Origin: a virus
Strand: one strand, 5' to 3'
DNA length: 64,000 nt
IMG/VR virus record: IMGVR_UViG_3300037140_000126
Span: 60,955 to 124,954 of that record
The notes under the pieces are model-generated. The model was not told the DNA's origin. It made no database searches and was given only the letters and a program-made list of their open reading frames with translations. The stretch's first letter is position 1. Each line of letters begins with the position of its first letter. Below, piece after piece: positions 46,603-55,697 of this stretch. The position numbers and the translations under genes are program-made.

Positions 46603-48732
46603 TCACGCTACGCTTACTGTCAATCCACTCGGCGGCGTGTGCTGCGTTGCCGGAGGCGTCGGAGGCGGTGGTGTTGGATTCGATGGAATTGCTGCTGATA
46701 CTGTATTTGATGGCACGGATTCACTCCCTGTTGACGATGCTGCGGTGGTCACGTAGTACGTGTACGTGATTCCAGCAACAACAGTATGGTCTACATAAGT
46801 AAGTGCTGTGACAGTAGCAATCTTGACGCCATTTCGATAGACATTGTATCCAGCGTCTGCATCAGGAGAAGCAACCCAGGTAAGTGACGCAGAATGTGTT
46901 GTCGTGGGCGTGGGCGGCGGTGTGGTGGACGCAAGAAGTTGAGCGGTGAGCACGTAGCCGGTGATGCCGTTGTCGAACGCCACGTTGGTAAAAGTGTTCG
47001 TGGTGTCGATTCCGGCAAGAACAGTTCCTAGATCAGGTTTCACTACATTGCCTATCGCAGGCAAAGTAGCGTTCGGAAGAGTTCTTACGTTCAATGACGT
47101 TGTATTGACTTCTACTCGTTGACCTGTTGTAAACACGGTTCCTCCTGGTGTTGGCGTTGGTACTGGTGTCGGATTCGGTACTGGTGTCGGCGTCGGATTT
47201 GGTGTCGGTTGCGGAATTGGAATAGCTGGCCCTGGAGGCATGACAATGAACGTCCCTAGCATCGGGGCTGTATGCGCAGGAGTAGCAATTCCTATCGGTG
47301 CGGCCTTGACCAACCCGGTCATTGGGATTGCTACTGTGCCTCCAGCATACGTTCCCGAAACTACCGCTGGCCCGTAGAAATTCTGTGCATCTTGGATAAC
47401 GAACGGATCACCGACAGCCAAGATGCTGGACAAATCCACATCAACTGTGGCAGACAAATCCCAGTTGTAGATCGTGACACTAGCACGCTTGGCTTCAAAC
47501 TTGTTTGGGATAACGTAAATCCACTTTCCGGTTGGAAGGCCCGGAGTGAATGCACTGTTGGTGTCGAAACCCGTGCCCGCCTTCCAGGCAGCGAATGTGT
47601 TATAGCCGCCACTATAGCTATCGGTTGATCCATCGTAGGTTCCCTGAAAGAACTTTTCCAATCCGTAATATTCATTATTGTCCCAAGTAAAGCCTGTGAG
47701 ACTTCCTCCGGCTGCGATTCCTAACCTCACCATTGAAAGTGCCGTGGCTGGTGAAACTACTTTATTACCAGTCACGACCATATTCGGGCCCTGCGCATCA
47801 GCGCAACTAAACGGCTCATATCCGCCAACGAATACATTGTTGGTGCATGTAATCGCCGTTGACGGGTCCCAGATGCCGATGGAGATGTACCCGTGCCCCT
47901 GGGGGTCTGTAGGATCGAAATAGAACATGTTGCCATCAATCGTGTTTCCTGTATCAAGTACGCCGCCACCAAGAAGCAAGTTATATTCGAACGTGCCACC
48001 GCCTTCAAGAGCCAATTCCCCGTTCTGGGCGAGTGTGTTGTTTCGGTAGGTGATGCCAGACAAGTCTGCACCACCGGACCCGTAAATCTGGCATCCCTCA
48101 TCAGCGTTATTGAAAACCGTACAATTCTCAATGTCTTTTGTGCCATTCAAATTCTGAACGTACATCCCGTGTCCATGTGCGCGGTCCGATGCGCCCCACC
48201 CGTTGTAGTAGGAGATTAATCCGTGGCACTCCATATCGCTTGCTGCGTTGTAGCAGGACAACCCTTGTGCCGTATCGTGGACAATACAATTGATTATCTT
48301 GACCCCGGAAGCGTAGACAGCGATTCCATAGGACAGTGGATTACCGAATGAACCGGCCACGTTGGCGGTTCTTGGTGCTCCCGAGTCCTGAACTTCCAAG
48401 CCCCAGTACCAGACATTTGCCCCGTAAATGGCGAATGCAAAGGCTTGTGTAGCACATTGGAAAGTTGCACGCTCTCCGTTATAGTTGCGAACAGTGACGG
48501 GCTTCGTTGCGTCAGAAGAGGTAAGTCCGCACATAAATCCGTTGTCCGTAGTAGGTGTATGGATACCACCACGAACCCACACAGCATCTCCCGGTTGAAT
48601 CAGCTGACTCGGCTGAATGACCATGGCCGTTCCGTTATATAAACCCAATGCCGTCTCTGCATTCCACGGGTTGCCAATCGAGCCATCACCAGCCGGTGTT
48701 CCATTTGGTGCTACAAACCAGTCATTCGCCAT
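46603..48732 (-). CDS. Beta-helix tail spike with SH3 and FN3 domains
   Basis: 709 residues. Residues up to about 490 form a right-handed parallel beta-helix of the pectate-lyase type (repeats such as NCTVFNNADEGCQIYG and YRNNTLAQNGELALEGG). A Pro-Thr-rich linker (PTPNPTPTPVPNPTPVPTPT) is followed by an SH3b-like domain (SLNVRTLPN) and a fibronectin-III domain (LTWVASPDADAGYNVYRNG). Likely binds or cuts host surface glycan. Confidence 0.8.
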   Translation of the reverse strand: MANDWFVAPNGTPAGDGSIGNPWNAETALGLYNGTAMVIQPSQLIQPGDAVWVRGGIHTPTTDNGFMCGLTSSDATKPVTVRNYNGERATFQCATQAFAFAIYGANVWYWGLEVQDSGAPRTANVAGSFGNPLSYGIAVYASGVKIINCIVHDTAQGLSCYNAASDMECHGLISYYNGWGASDRAHGHGMYVQNLNGTKDIENCTVFNNADEGCQIYGSGGADLSGITYRNNTLAQNGELALEGGGTFEYNLLLGGGVLDTGNTIDGNMFYFDPTDPQGHGYISIGIWDPSTAITCTNNVFVGGYEPFSCADAQGPNMVVTGNKVVSPATALSMVRLGIAAGGSLTGFTWDNNEYYGLEKFFQGTYDGSTDSYSGGYNTFAAWKAGTGFDTNSAFTPGLPTGKWIYVIPNKFEAKRASVTIYNWDLSATVDVDLSSILAVGDPFVIQDAQNFYGPAVVSGTYAGGTVAIPMTGLVKAAPIGIATPAHTAPMLGTFIVMPPGPAIPIPQPTPNPTPTPVPNPTPVPTPTPGGTVFTTGQRVEVNTTSLNVRTLPNATLPAIGNVVKPDLGTVLAGIDTTNTFTNVAFDNGITGYVLTAQLLASTTPPPTPTTTHSASLTWVASPDADAGYNVYRNGVKIATVTALTYVDHTVVAGITYTYYVTTAASSTGSESVPSNTVSAAIPSNPTPPPPTPPATQHTPPSGLTVSVA

Positions 48733-48750
48733 ATCAATCCTCCTTACAAG

Positions 48751-49707
48751 CTAAGCACTTACAGACTTTCCAAAGCGTTGCATTTCGGCGTCAACCATAC
48801 GCCGCACCAATTGCTCAAAATTAAGCGTCGGCTGCCATCCAAGCACTGACTTCGCCTTTGATGCATCCGCACGCAAATCATAAATTTCCTGGCTGCGCTG
48901 CATACGCTCGTCTACTTCAATTTTCCCGCTTACAATGCCAGCAGCATGACAGGCCGTATCCACAAACTCCTGAACGGAATGGGACTCGCCTGTACCAATC
49001 ACAAAGTCTTCGGGTGTCTCACGCTGTAGCATCATTACCATTGCTTTGACATAGTCTCCAGCGAATCCCCAATCTCTACGACTGTCGAGATTACCTAGCA
49101 TCAACACTTCCTCTGAACCAGTTGCCCATTGTGCAACATGCCGAGCAATCTTACGCGTAACCATCTCAAGTCCCCGACGTTCGCTCTCATGATTGAACAG
49201 CATCCCCGAGACAACAAAAAGCCCTCGTTTACGGTACAGAGCACACAAACGATGTGCTGCGGCCTTAGACGCACCGTATGGAGACATCGGCGCAAGCGGT
49301 GTTTCTTCATTGCACGCGCCATTGTGATTGCCGAACATTTCTGAACTGGATGCTTGGTAAACTCTCGTGTCCGGCTTCTCGCGCTCAACGATTTTCAAGA
49401 TACGTGCTAGGCCACCTGTGTTCACATCAAATGTCTCAGCAGGATATTCCCATGAAGTAGGCACGAAAACTTGCCCACCAAGATTATAAATCTCATCCGG
49501 CCATGATTTACGGATCGCCACTTCCAGAGAAGATTCGTCACGTAGGTCACCGTAAATATAATTTATATGAGTGAGAACGTCTGCCGGAAGCTGGCGACGG
49601 GTAAGGCCAACAACAGAGTAACCAAGTAACCGCAGATGCTCCGACAGGAACATTCCGTCTTGGCCGAGCGCCCCGGTGACGAGTGCTTTTTTCATCATCC
49701 GTTTCAT
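48751..49707 (-). CDS. gmd: GDP-mannose 4,6-dehydratase-like enzyme
   Basis: 318 residues. VTGALGQDGMFLSEHL (G-x-x-G-Q-D-G) at residue 10 is characteristic of GMD. QASSSEMFG and YGASKAAAH give the S/T...Y-x-x-x-K active site; FNHESERRG also fits GMD. It forms GDP-4-keto-6-deoxymannose for fucose/rhamnose-type sugars. Confidence 0.8.
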   Translation of the reverse strand: MKRMMKKALVTGALGQDGMFLSEHLRLLGYSVVGLTRRQLPADVLTHINYIYGDLRDESSLEVAIRKSWPDEIYNLGGQVFVPTSWEYPAETFDVNTGGLARILKIVEREKPDTRVYQASSSEMFGNHNGACNEETPLAPMSPYGASKAAAHRLCALYRKRGLFVVSGMLFNHESERRGLEMVTRKIARHVAQWATGSEEVLMLGNLDSRRDWGFAGDYVKAMVMMLQRETPEDFVIGTGESHSVQEFVDTACHAAGIVSGKIEVDERMQRSQEIYDLRADASKAKSVLGWQPTLNFEQLVRRMVDAEMQRFGKSVSA

Positions 49708-50000
49708 TGTGGTTCCTCTAATTCAATGATGTGTTTTGCGAGCAAAATATTCGTAGCTTTGATTGCAGCCGCACCTCCACCTGGACGGCCAAGGTCACAT
49801 ACACCAAGTTTCAAATAGATAATTTTGGCATAACTTTTCACTGTGCTTTCCACAATATTCATTTGGACAGCAATTTCCTTATAACACAAGGATTTCCCAA
49901 ACCTTAACTTCGCAAATTCCAACTCCCGATCCGTCAGATGAAATTCAACAGTAGATGTTGGTGGCCCCTTCGACAATCTCGGATGTCTCACGTAGCTCAC
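49704..50000 (-). CDS. LuxR-type helix-turn-helix protein
   Basis: 98 residues from a GTG overlapping the upstream stop (GTGA). HLTDRELEFAKLRFGKSLCY then KEIAVQMNIVESTVKSYAKI is a LuxR/GerE HTH: L-T-x-R-E and S-x-x-T-V-K. There is no receiver or ligand-binding domain. It probably regulates phage or host genes and is co-transcribed with the sugar genes. Confidence 0.7.
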   Translation of the reverse strand: MSYVRHPRLSKGPPTSTVEFHLTDRELEFAKLRFGKSLCYKEIAVQMNIVESTVKSYAKIIYLKLGVCDLGRPGGGAAAIKATNILLAKHIIELEEPQ

Positions 50001-51085
50001 GACGCATTCACCCCAATCGTTTTGCACGCTTTCGCCCATTGCTTCATGTTCCCAGACCAGCTACCCCAACCCTCCCTGCAAGCCCGATCATATCCAAATT
50101 CGTCAAGTTGATCCGCCAAGCACTCATAGGCTTCACAGTAAGTGCTGCCCGTTATTTTACACTCGTCTACGAGCCATGGCAGCATATTTTCAAGCAATTC
50201 GATGCACGGCAGTTCTAGTTTCACGTCCTTGAAATAATTGTGGCTGTTTCGTCTGTGCTCGACAATGGGCGTACCAATGCGCAAGTGCCCACCGAGATGC
50301 TTCATACATTTCTGCAAAAAATAACCTTGAAAAATATCGCCGTAGCGGTCCATTCCACCAGTCATCGGAAGAAAATAATACGCGGGGATCGCTTCGGCTC
50401 TAACCGCCGTGTTCTGTGAATTAACCGGGGCCCATGTATCTTTCGCCAATATCAAAGACTCTCTGCAACCATCCGACGATGCTGGATTGACAAGCCAAGT
50501 CATTGCATCGAGATCAGGATCGCGTGTCCACAATCCTTCATTCACATGCACATCGAAATTTCCAATTTCCCGCTTGAACGCAGAGTCTCCACCACGCGCA
50601 AAGTAGGGAAATCCACGCTGATAGACGCTTGCATCCATACTTAGCCAATCACATGGGTTGAACCACTTATCGCTCATAGAAATACATTCAGGACCACCAC
50701 GAAGACTCAACCCATGATTCTCAAAATAGTCATGTTCTTGCAGGCAGTAATTGTCATCGTCAATCGAAATGACAAAATCCACCCCAACATCCAGTGCCAT
50801 CAGGTACCCAATGTTGCGGCGGTTGTCTGAATTCATTGGAAACATATCATGTTTCAATCCTAAAATATTCAAGAAAACAGTCTGGTCCAAAATCCCTACG
50901 CACCTGACATTCAGGCCCTTGATGCTCAAATTCGTACACCTGTCAAACGCAGTGCCAGGCGTCTTCTTGTCAGAGATCATGAACACTTCGACCTCATCCA
51001 AATGCCCAAACTTCTTAAAATTCTCATAGTACCCGTCTAGGCATACTGGATCGTTGATCGAAGTCAGCACAAGTCCAGCTTTCAT
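49997..51085 (-). CDS. GT-A-like glycosyltransferase (RGP/STELLO-type)
   Basis: 362 residues. GYLMALDVGVDFVISIDDDN provides an acidic D-D-D metal site after a helix, and DMFPMNSDNRRNIGYL lies before it. The architecture resembles reversibly glycosylated polypeptide/STELLO-type proteins. It overlaps neighbouring genes by four bases. Substrate unknown. Confidence 0.55.
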   Translation of the reverse strand: MKAGLVLTSINDPVCLDGYYENFKKFGHLDEVEVFMISDKKTPGTAFDRCTNLSIKGLNVRCVGILDQTVFLNILGLKHDMFPMNSDNRRNIGYLMALDVGVDFVISIDDDNYCLQEHDYFENHGLSLRGGPECISMSDKWFNPCDWLSMDASVYQRGFPYFARGGDSAFKREIGNFDVHVNEGLWTRDPDLDAMTWLVNPASSDGCRESLILAKDTWAPVNSQNTAVRAEAIPAYYFLPMTGGMDRYGDIFQGYFLQKCMKHLGGHLRIGTPIVEHRRNSHNYFKDVKLELPCIELLENMLPWLVDECKITGSTYCEAYECLADQLDEFGYDRACREGWGSWSGNMKQWAKACKTIGVNAS

Positions 51086-51735
51086 CGTTTCACCAATAGC
51101 CCTACGCCGTTCATGTAGGGTAGTTGCAAAAACTGATAACCATTACTAGCCGCAAACGCCGCACAGATAGGCTCAAGCTCTTTCAGCCATGCCGTATCGT
51201 CAACAAACAATATCCGTGCTCCTAAATCGGCTAAGGCAACTAAATCTTTCCAGCAACCCTCAGGCGTATGATCGCCATCCACAAGACCAAAAACTTCTCT
51301 ACCTTGCAGAAACACTTTCTGAGAGTCGCCATAAACACGGAAAAATTCCCCGCTCGTTATATCGTAGTGCTCGAATTGCCCGGGATATTTCTCCTTAAGC
51401 CATCCGTAACCGCCATCCGCGAACCCGCCAGGGTCAACACTAATCAGCCTGCCTGGAGCAAGACGCTCAGGAATCTGCAATCTGACAAAGGCATCAAATG
51501 CGGCGTCCCCTTGTCTTGGATTCCCTTCTATTTCCAGTTTGTATTGCAGTGCATCGAGAATCACACAAGCCGACTTGCCCCACAAGTGGCCTGTCTGTAT
51601 CACAACTTCTGGACGAGTGAAACTAATCAGCGCATGCAGCAGCCAAGCAACTTCATCGAACATCCAGCCACAGTTGCCGGATTTCTTGGTAAGCTCACCC
51701 AGCGCCTTCACATTTTCAGCAAGTTCAGTTGTCAT
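51082..51735 (-). CDS. Class I methyltransferase-like protein
   Basis: 217 residues. VVIQTGHLWGKSACVILDAL is a variant of the SAM-binding strand-helix unit, LISVDPGG the acidic strand 2, and FGLVDGDHTPEGCWKDLVAL the D-G-D-H segment typical of Methyltransf_24/cephalosporin hydroxylase-like enzymes. Probably modifies a sugar. Confidence 0.6.
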   Translation of the reverse strand: MTTELAENVKALGELTKKSGNCGWMFDEVAWLLHALISFTRPEVVIQTGHLWGKSACVILDALQYKLEIEGNPRQGDAAFDAFVRLQIPERLAPGRLISVDPGGFADGGYGWLKEKYPGQFEHYDITSGEFFRVYGDSQKVFLQGREVFGLVDGDHTPEGCWKDLVALADLGARILFVDDTAWLKELEPICAAFAASNGYQFLQLPYMNGVGLLVKR

Positions 51736-52442
51736 GCCTCACCAATGAAATTCAACGCAAATTCTGGGACACCCTGTTGACAGTGAACACCGATCTGCCC
51801 CAGATGATCCATAAAACTCTTATCAGTCGCCCAACGATCACCTGGACGGAAATAAGCATGATGCAAGTCGAGTGTGTCCCCGCCGCTAGGCACGGGCCAC
51901 GTTGGGCCTTGCTTCCAGTGCACTCCCCAGGCTTGCCACTCTTCTCGCGTCCAGCAAGTACCATTGCCCGCCATGCTCGTCACAAGATGATCGTCACCAT
52001 CCCGCTGCAACGTCCTGTGATGACGTTCATGTGCGGAACGATACACAGACCAAGCTCTTGCATCGGGATGCCTTGTAACAAGTGCTTTCAGTTCTACAAA
52101 CCATTTTGGGTTATAGATCATGTCGTCTGCGAGTTCGATTACGTGCGTGCAGTCTGTTTCGTCAAAGAACTTTTGAACGATCCACGCTAAAGACGGATCA
52201 AGCCCAGCAACTTCTGGTGGCTGCAAAAATATTTTAACCGCGAATGACCACTCCGTTGCCGTATACAGTGCAGCATTTACAACTACGTCAGCGGAACCTT
52301 GATTCGCGGCAACCACAAATAAAGGAAGTGGACGCTCTTCTTTAGGCACATCTGTTCCACGCAAACTTGCATAGCTCTTCTCGGCAAAAACTTTGCGTTC
52401 CTCGGAATAAAGATACGTCGGGAGCACCATTCCAAACTTCAC
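51732..52442 (-). CDS. GT2-like glycosyltransferase
   Basis: 236 residues. VLPTYLYSEERK at the start and HVIELADDMIYNPKWFVEL (acidic D-D site near residue 103) are GT-A features, followed by a His/Arg-rich acceptor part. ATGA overlap with the methyltransferase gene. Confidence 0.6.
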   Translation of the reverse strand: MKFGMVLPTYLYSEERKVFAEKSYASLRGTDVPKEERPLPLFVVAANQGSADVVVNAALYTATEWSFAVKIFLQPPEVAGLDPSLAWIVQKFFDETDCTHVIELADDMIYNPKWFVELKALVTRHPDARAWSVYRSAHERHHRTLQRDGDDHLVTSMAGNGTCWTREEWQAWGVHWKQGPTWPVPSGGDTLDLHHAYFRPGDRWATDKSFMDHLGQIGVHCQQGVPEFALNFIGEA

Positions 52443-53710
52443 GATTGGCTCACAACAAATCTAGGATATGGCAGAGGCACAATCATCTGATTGCCTTTCG
52501 CAAGCCACTCTTTTTCACGTTGCTGGATCGCCCCAAGGAAATGCCACGGAAGTACGAGTCCACATTCGGCTTCCTTGCGAAATTCGTCCTCAGAGACTAT
52601 CGGCAGATTCGCACCGACCATATAGCGGCCAATCTTGCGGTCGTCACGCTCGGCGCAGGCAATCAGCCTGCCATCTGTTCGGAGGAGTTGCAGCAGCGTA
52701 GTGCCGCGTGTGGACGCGCCATACGCATAGACTTTCTTGTGCTTCACCGAGAGATCATCTAACATCTTTTGCAACGTACTGAGAACGCCAACTGTACGGC
52801 TCGTAAAACTAAAGTAAGACTCAAGGCTTGCCAACCCCATAGCATATTCACGCCCAAGGATCGCATGGACCGATGCGTCGGAATCCCGCTGTCCAGCATG
52901 GCACGCATAGACTCTAAGACTTCCACCATTCACGCTATTCGTCTCGGCTTTGTAAATCAATAGCCCAGCGGCTTGAAACACGGGGATCAACGTGGACAGG
53001 GAAAAATACGTCAGGTGCTCCTGAACTATGTTGTCAACTCCGTTTGACGACAACATAGTTGGCAGGTAGTTCATCTGCACAACGAACACGCCGTTTTTAT
53101 CGAGAATCTTGGCAACCTGCTTGCAAAATTCAACTGGGTTTTCTAGGTCGTAGAACATCGCACACGCAAATACAATCTTAGCTTTTCTAACGGGTATCGA
53201 ATGACGTGCAAATGCACGCTCGTAGGCTTCGCCGCTCCAGAATTCCGGTATGATGATTTCGGCGTACTTGCTCACCATCGCATACATATTCTTTGCTGGT
53301 TCACATGCGACCCTTACAGTCTCGGGAACAAACGACAACAAAGTTCCATCGTTCGCACCGATATCCACAACCACATCACCTCGCGCTAGGTGAACTTCAT
53401 ACAACGCTGAATTAACAATGCTGGCTAGTGCGGCACGCATCATTTCATTTACCCCTGAGCGGTAATGAAATTCCTCGTACAGATACTTAGGGTCGGTCGT
53501 ATGCATCAGCTGTACGAGCCAGCATTTTTCACACACAGCAAGCTGCAACGGAACCTTAGGCTTTGTCGGAGCATCACCCAACTTAGGAAACTCGACAATG
53601 TGAAGGGGGCCGGCATCCCAGAAGGTCATGAGGGCCGATGACCCACAGACTCGGCATACACTGATCTTAGTGTAACCAGCCGCTCTCTCGGTTGTGGGTT
53701 CGCTATGCAT
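52439..53710 (-). CDS. Sugar C-methyltransferase-like protein
   Basis: 423 residues from the ATG at 53710, overlapping the upstream stop. CRVCGSSALMTF and CEKCWLVQL form the N-terminal zinc site. VVDIGANDGTLLSF is the SAM motif, and NIVQEHLTYFSLSTL is the conserved centre. A C-terminal half with YGASTRGTTLLQ completes the TylC3/NovU three-domain layout. It adds a C-methyl group to dTDP- or GDP-linked keto sugars. Confidence 0.8.
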   Translation of the reverse strand: MHSEPTTERAAGYTKISVCRVCGSSALMTFWDAGPLHIVEFPKLGDAPTKPKVPLQLAVCEKCWLVQLMHTTDPKYLYEEFHYRSGVNEMMRAALASIVNSALYEVHLARGDVVVDIGANDGTLLSFVPETVRVACEPAKNMYAMVSKYAEIIIPEFWSGEAYERAFARHSIPVRKAKIVFACAMFYDLENPVEFCKQVAKILDKNGVFVVQMNYLPTMLSSNGVDNIVQEHLTYFSLSTLIPVFQAAGLLIYKAETNSVNGGSLRVYACHAGQRDSDASVHAILGREYAMGLASLESYFSFTSRTVGVLSTLQKMLDDLSVKHKKVYAYGASTRGTTLLQLLRTDGRLIACAERDDRKIGRYMVGANLPIVSEDEFRKEAECGLVLPWHFLGAIQQREKEWLAKGNQMIVPLPYPRFVVSQS

Positions 53711-54122
53711 ACATTTTCGTGTTGGCGCTAACGCCAAACATCTGATTCAGCTCGTTAACTAGCTGGGCCCGAACATCATTCAAATCAGCAATGCGCAACC
53801 CAAATTCACCTAGCTCCATTTTTTCACTATCAGTCAAGCTACCCGCTTTGCGGTAGACGCGAATCCGATCTTCCGCTTCCCACAGTTTTGCATTCACAAT
53901 GCCCAATCGTGCGTTCGCATTTGAAAACTGATCGTTGCTGAACGATGTGGCAGTGCGTTGATAACCCTGTATCTTTCTCTGCAAGTAGTTATCAAGCACA
54001 CGAAGTTCCTCTTCCCACGAAGCAGTAGGCACGTTCTTACGCATGCCCACGTTCAGTTTCAGTTGCAGGATCGACATGCGGTCAAGGACCTCACCGATTT
54101 CAGGTTCAAGCAAACCAGACAT
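53703..54122 (-). CDS. DUF6165-like helical protein
   Basis: 139 residues, mostly helical. LLEPEIGEVLDRMSILQLKL resembles a short protein type often found in polysaccharide clusters (I/V-x-x-G-E-x-x-D-K-x-S/T-I-L). The C-terminal helices contain LRIADLNDVRAQLV. It is the first gene of the coupled sugar run. Confidence 0.55.
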   Translation of the reverse strand: MSGLLEPEIGEVLDRMSILQLKLNVGMRKNVPTASWEEELRVLDNYLQRKIQGYQRTATSFSNDQFSNANARLGIVNAKLWEAEDRIRVYRKAGSLTDSEKMELGEFGLRIADLNDVRAQLVNELNQMFGVSANTKMYA

Positions 54123-54125
54123 AAA

Positions 54126-54641
54126 TCACACGACCTTTCTTAAAGACTTTTGCACAACCATCCGAGAGACAAGCTGAAGTACCTCTTCCTTGTCAATTTG
54201 CGCTAGCCGCACTTCAATGAGCATCCGTGCGGCGAATAAAGTTCCTACACGTTCAGCTGTCGGTGCTTCGAACAGCCAATGCAACGGTATGCCCAAACCA
54301 TCGGCAAGCTTCTCGACAAATGCAAGCCGACCATATAATGGCCCTTTAAGTTCAAGCTCTTTAACTGTTGTCCGGTTGCAGCGCAGCCTATTGCAAAGTT
54401 CATATTGGGTAAGGAACGATGCAATCCTATACGTGCGCAACGCAGCGGCGATGTCTTTGCGCCAGTCACGGCGCTCTCTTACACGTGGCGTTGGCTCAAT
54501 AGGCTGTGCTGTCTCTACCGCAACAAGGCTTGGATTCGTCATAGTTCTACGACACCTGCGGCAAACGCTTGCCGCATACTGAACAAGTCCACAAATGCTA
54601 CATCGCAATACAACACGTTGTTTGTCGCTCACATCTTGCAT
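54126..54641 (-). CDS. Zinc-ribbon XRE-type regulator
   Basis: 171 residues. CSICGLVQYAASVCRRC (about 14-30) is a zinc ribbon. A central XRE-like HTH, QYELCNRLRCNRTTVKELEL, follows, then GIPLHWLFEAP, a usual ending of that domain. A candidate regulator for the promoter family. The ATG overlaps a TCCTGTATCATG site, so the true start could be the GTG nine bases further in. Confidence 0.6.
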   Translation of the reverse strand: MQDVSDKQRVVLRCSICGLVQYAASVCRRCRRTMTNPSLVAVETAQPIEPTPRVRERRDWRKDIAAALRTYRIASFLTQYELCNRLRCNRTTVKELELKGPLYGRLAFVEKLADGLGIPLHWLFEAPTAERVGTLFAARMLIEVRLAQIDKEEVLQLVSRMVVQKSLRKVV

Positions 54642-54650
54642 GATACAGGA
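54639..54650 (-). promoter_or_regulatory. TCCTGTATCATG site (copy 3 of 3)
   Basis: Exact 12-base repeat overlapping the regulator's ATG. TTGGTG lies 16 bases upstream of TATCAT, a possible -35. If it is a promoter the mRNA would be nearly leaderless. Confidence 0.4.
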
Positions 54651-54675
54651 TCACACTATTTCACCAACTAACTAA

Positions 54676-55221
54676 TTACTTTGGCACGGTCCCCACACGC
54701 TCGTTAAATCTGCTTGCCATTCTTTCTAGCCTAGAAACCCTTTCCTGCTGTTCTTTTTCTGGTACACCAGACTGGTCCATTTTCCGCTCGGCTTCGGCCA
54801 CCCAATGGTATAGTCCAGTGTAATCAATATGCATAGCGTTCACAGCATTATCCACATCCGCAACGCCAGCATTAGAACTCATTAACCGTTGATCCAAAAT
54901 CTGGTACTGCACATCCCTCTTTCTGGCGGTTTTTCCACGGTCCCCAGGATCACCAAAATAACCCTTATTCTCTTTAACCAGATCGTTCAAGAGTAGATGT
55001 GCGGACATTTTTGCATCCAACAATGTCTCTTCATCGGGGTCCTTCCCTTTGTCAATTGCTTCGTACATTTTATTGATAGACTCCATAAGACGTTCTTCCC
55101 TGACTTTCTCTTTGTCGCTAGGTGCTGATACATTCCTTCCCCGGCCACGAGTGTCCCAAGATTTCTCAACACCTTCCGAGGTGCCGGAAGCAAAAATCGA
55201 GATTGTAGTTTGAAGATTCAT
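54676..55221 (-). CDS. Tagged helical protein
   Basis: 181 residues from the ATG at 55221 (AAGGACC upstream). Leader MNLQTTISIFA, then GTSEGVEKSWDTRGRGRN (13-30, class-B linker), then an all-helical charged body (SINKMYEAIDKGKDPDEETL). The body has no recognised fold. Encoded 13 kb from the main tagged run, showing the tag is not confined to one operon. Confidence 0.65.
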   Translation of the reverse strand: MNLQTTISIFASGTSEGVEKSWDTRGRGRNVSAPSDKEKVREERLMESINKMYEAIDKGKDPDEETLLDAKMSAHLLLNDLVKENKGYFGDPGDRGKTARKRDVQYQILDQRLMSSNAGVADVDNAVNAMHIDYTGLYHWVAEAERKMDQSGVPEKEQQERVSRLERMASRFNERVGTVPK

Positions 55222-55229
55222 TTTGGTCC

Positions 55230-55697
55230 TTAGCCAAGATTTACTTTCGTCACTTCCCGAATGTCTATAACTGTCCCATCGCCCAATTGCTGCAAACAGC
55301 CCATCGGTGTCCACAACCAACCACCGTCTCGATGCTTTACGCCGTCACCTTTTCCTTGTGGGGAACAATGGTAATCCGAACACATTTTTGGATGGTGTCC
55401 GTGAATCGTGCAAAGCGACCTGTCCGAATCCAAGTAGTAGCAGGAGTTTCCATCCTTGGAACGCTCCAGCACTCGTAACTCTGGATTCTGCGGGAAAGGA
55501 CGGTTCTTGTATTTTGGAATTTCGTCTTCTTGCAGCAGAACCGTAAATCCTTGGCGCAAGCGGCAGCACATCGCCTTACAGAAGGGCAAACATTCCACAC
55601 ACTCGGCGTTGAACTGAAGCGTAGAAAAAGTTCCGTTCCACACTAGCTCAATTCTACCACTCGGCAGTTCAACAAGAGTTTGGCGTTCCTCGGTCAC
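55230..55697 (-). CDS. YkgJ-like Cys-cluster protein
   Basis: 155 residues. ECVECLPFCKAMCCRL and CTIHGHHPKMCSDYHC give the C-x-x-C...C-x3-CC and C...H-P-x-x-C pattern of YkgJ-type zinc/iron-chelating proteins. A beta-rich N-terminus precedes it. It sits between a tagged gene and the ParB-like gene. Function unknown. Confidence 0.6.
   Translation of the reverse strand: MTEERQTLVELPSGRIELVWNGTFSTLQFNAECVECLPFCKAMCCRLRQGFTVLLQEDEIPKYKNRPFPQNPELRVLERSKDGNSCYYLDSDRSLCTIHGHHPKMCSDYHCSPQGKGDGVKHRDGGWLWTPMGCLQQLGDGTVIDIREVTKVNLG

Noticed and set aside
46032-46769. Plus-strand frame that reads like a Thr/Val-rich surface protein
   Set aside because: It is the mirror of the two BACON-like genes and the end of the spike gene, which have ribosome sites and clear domains.
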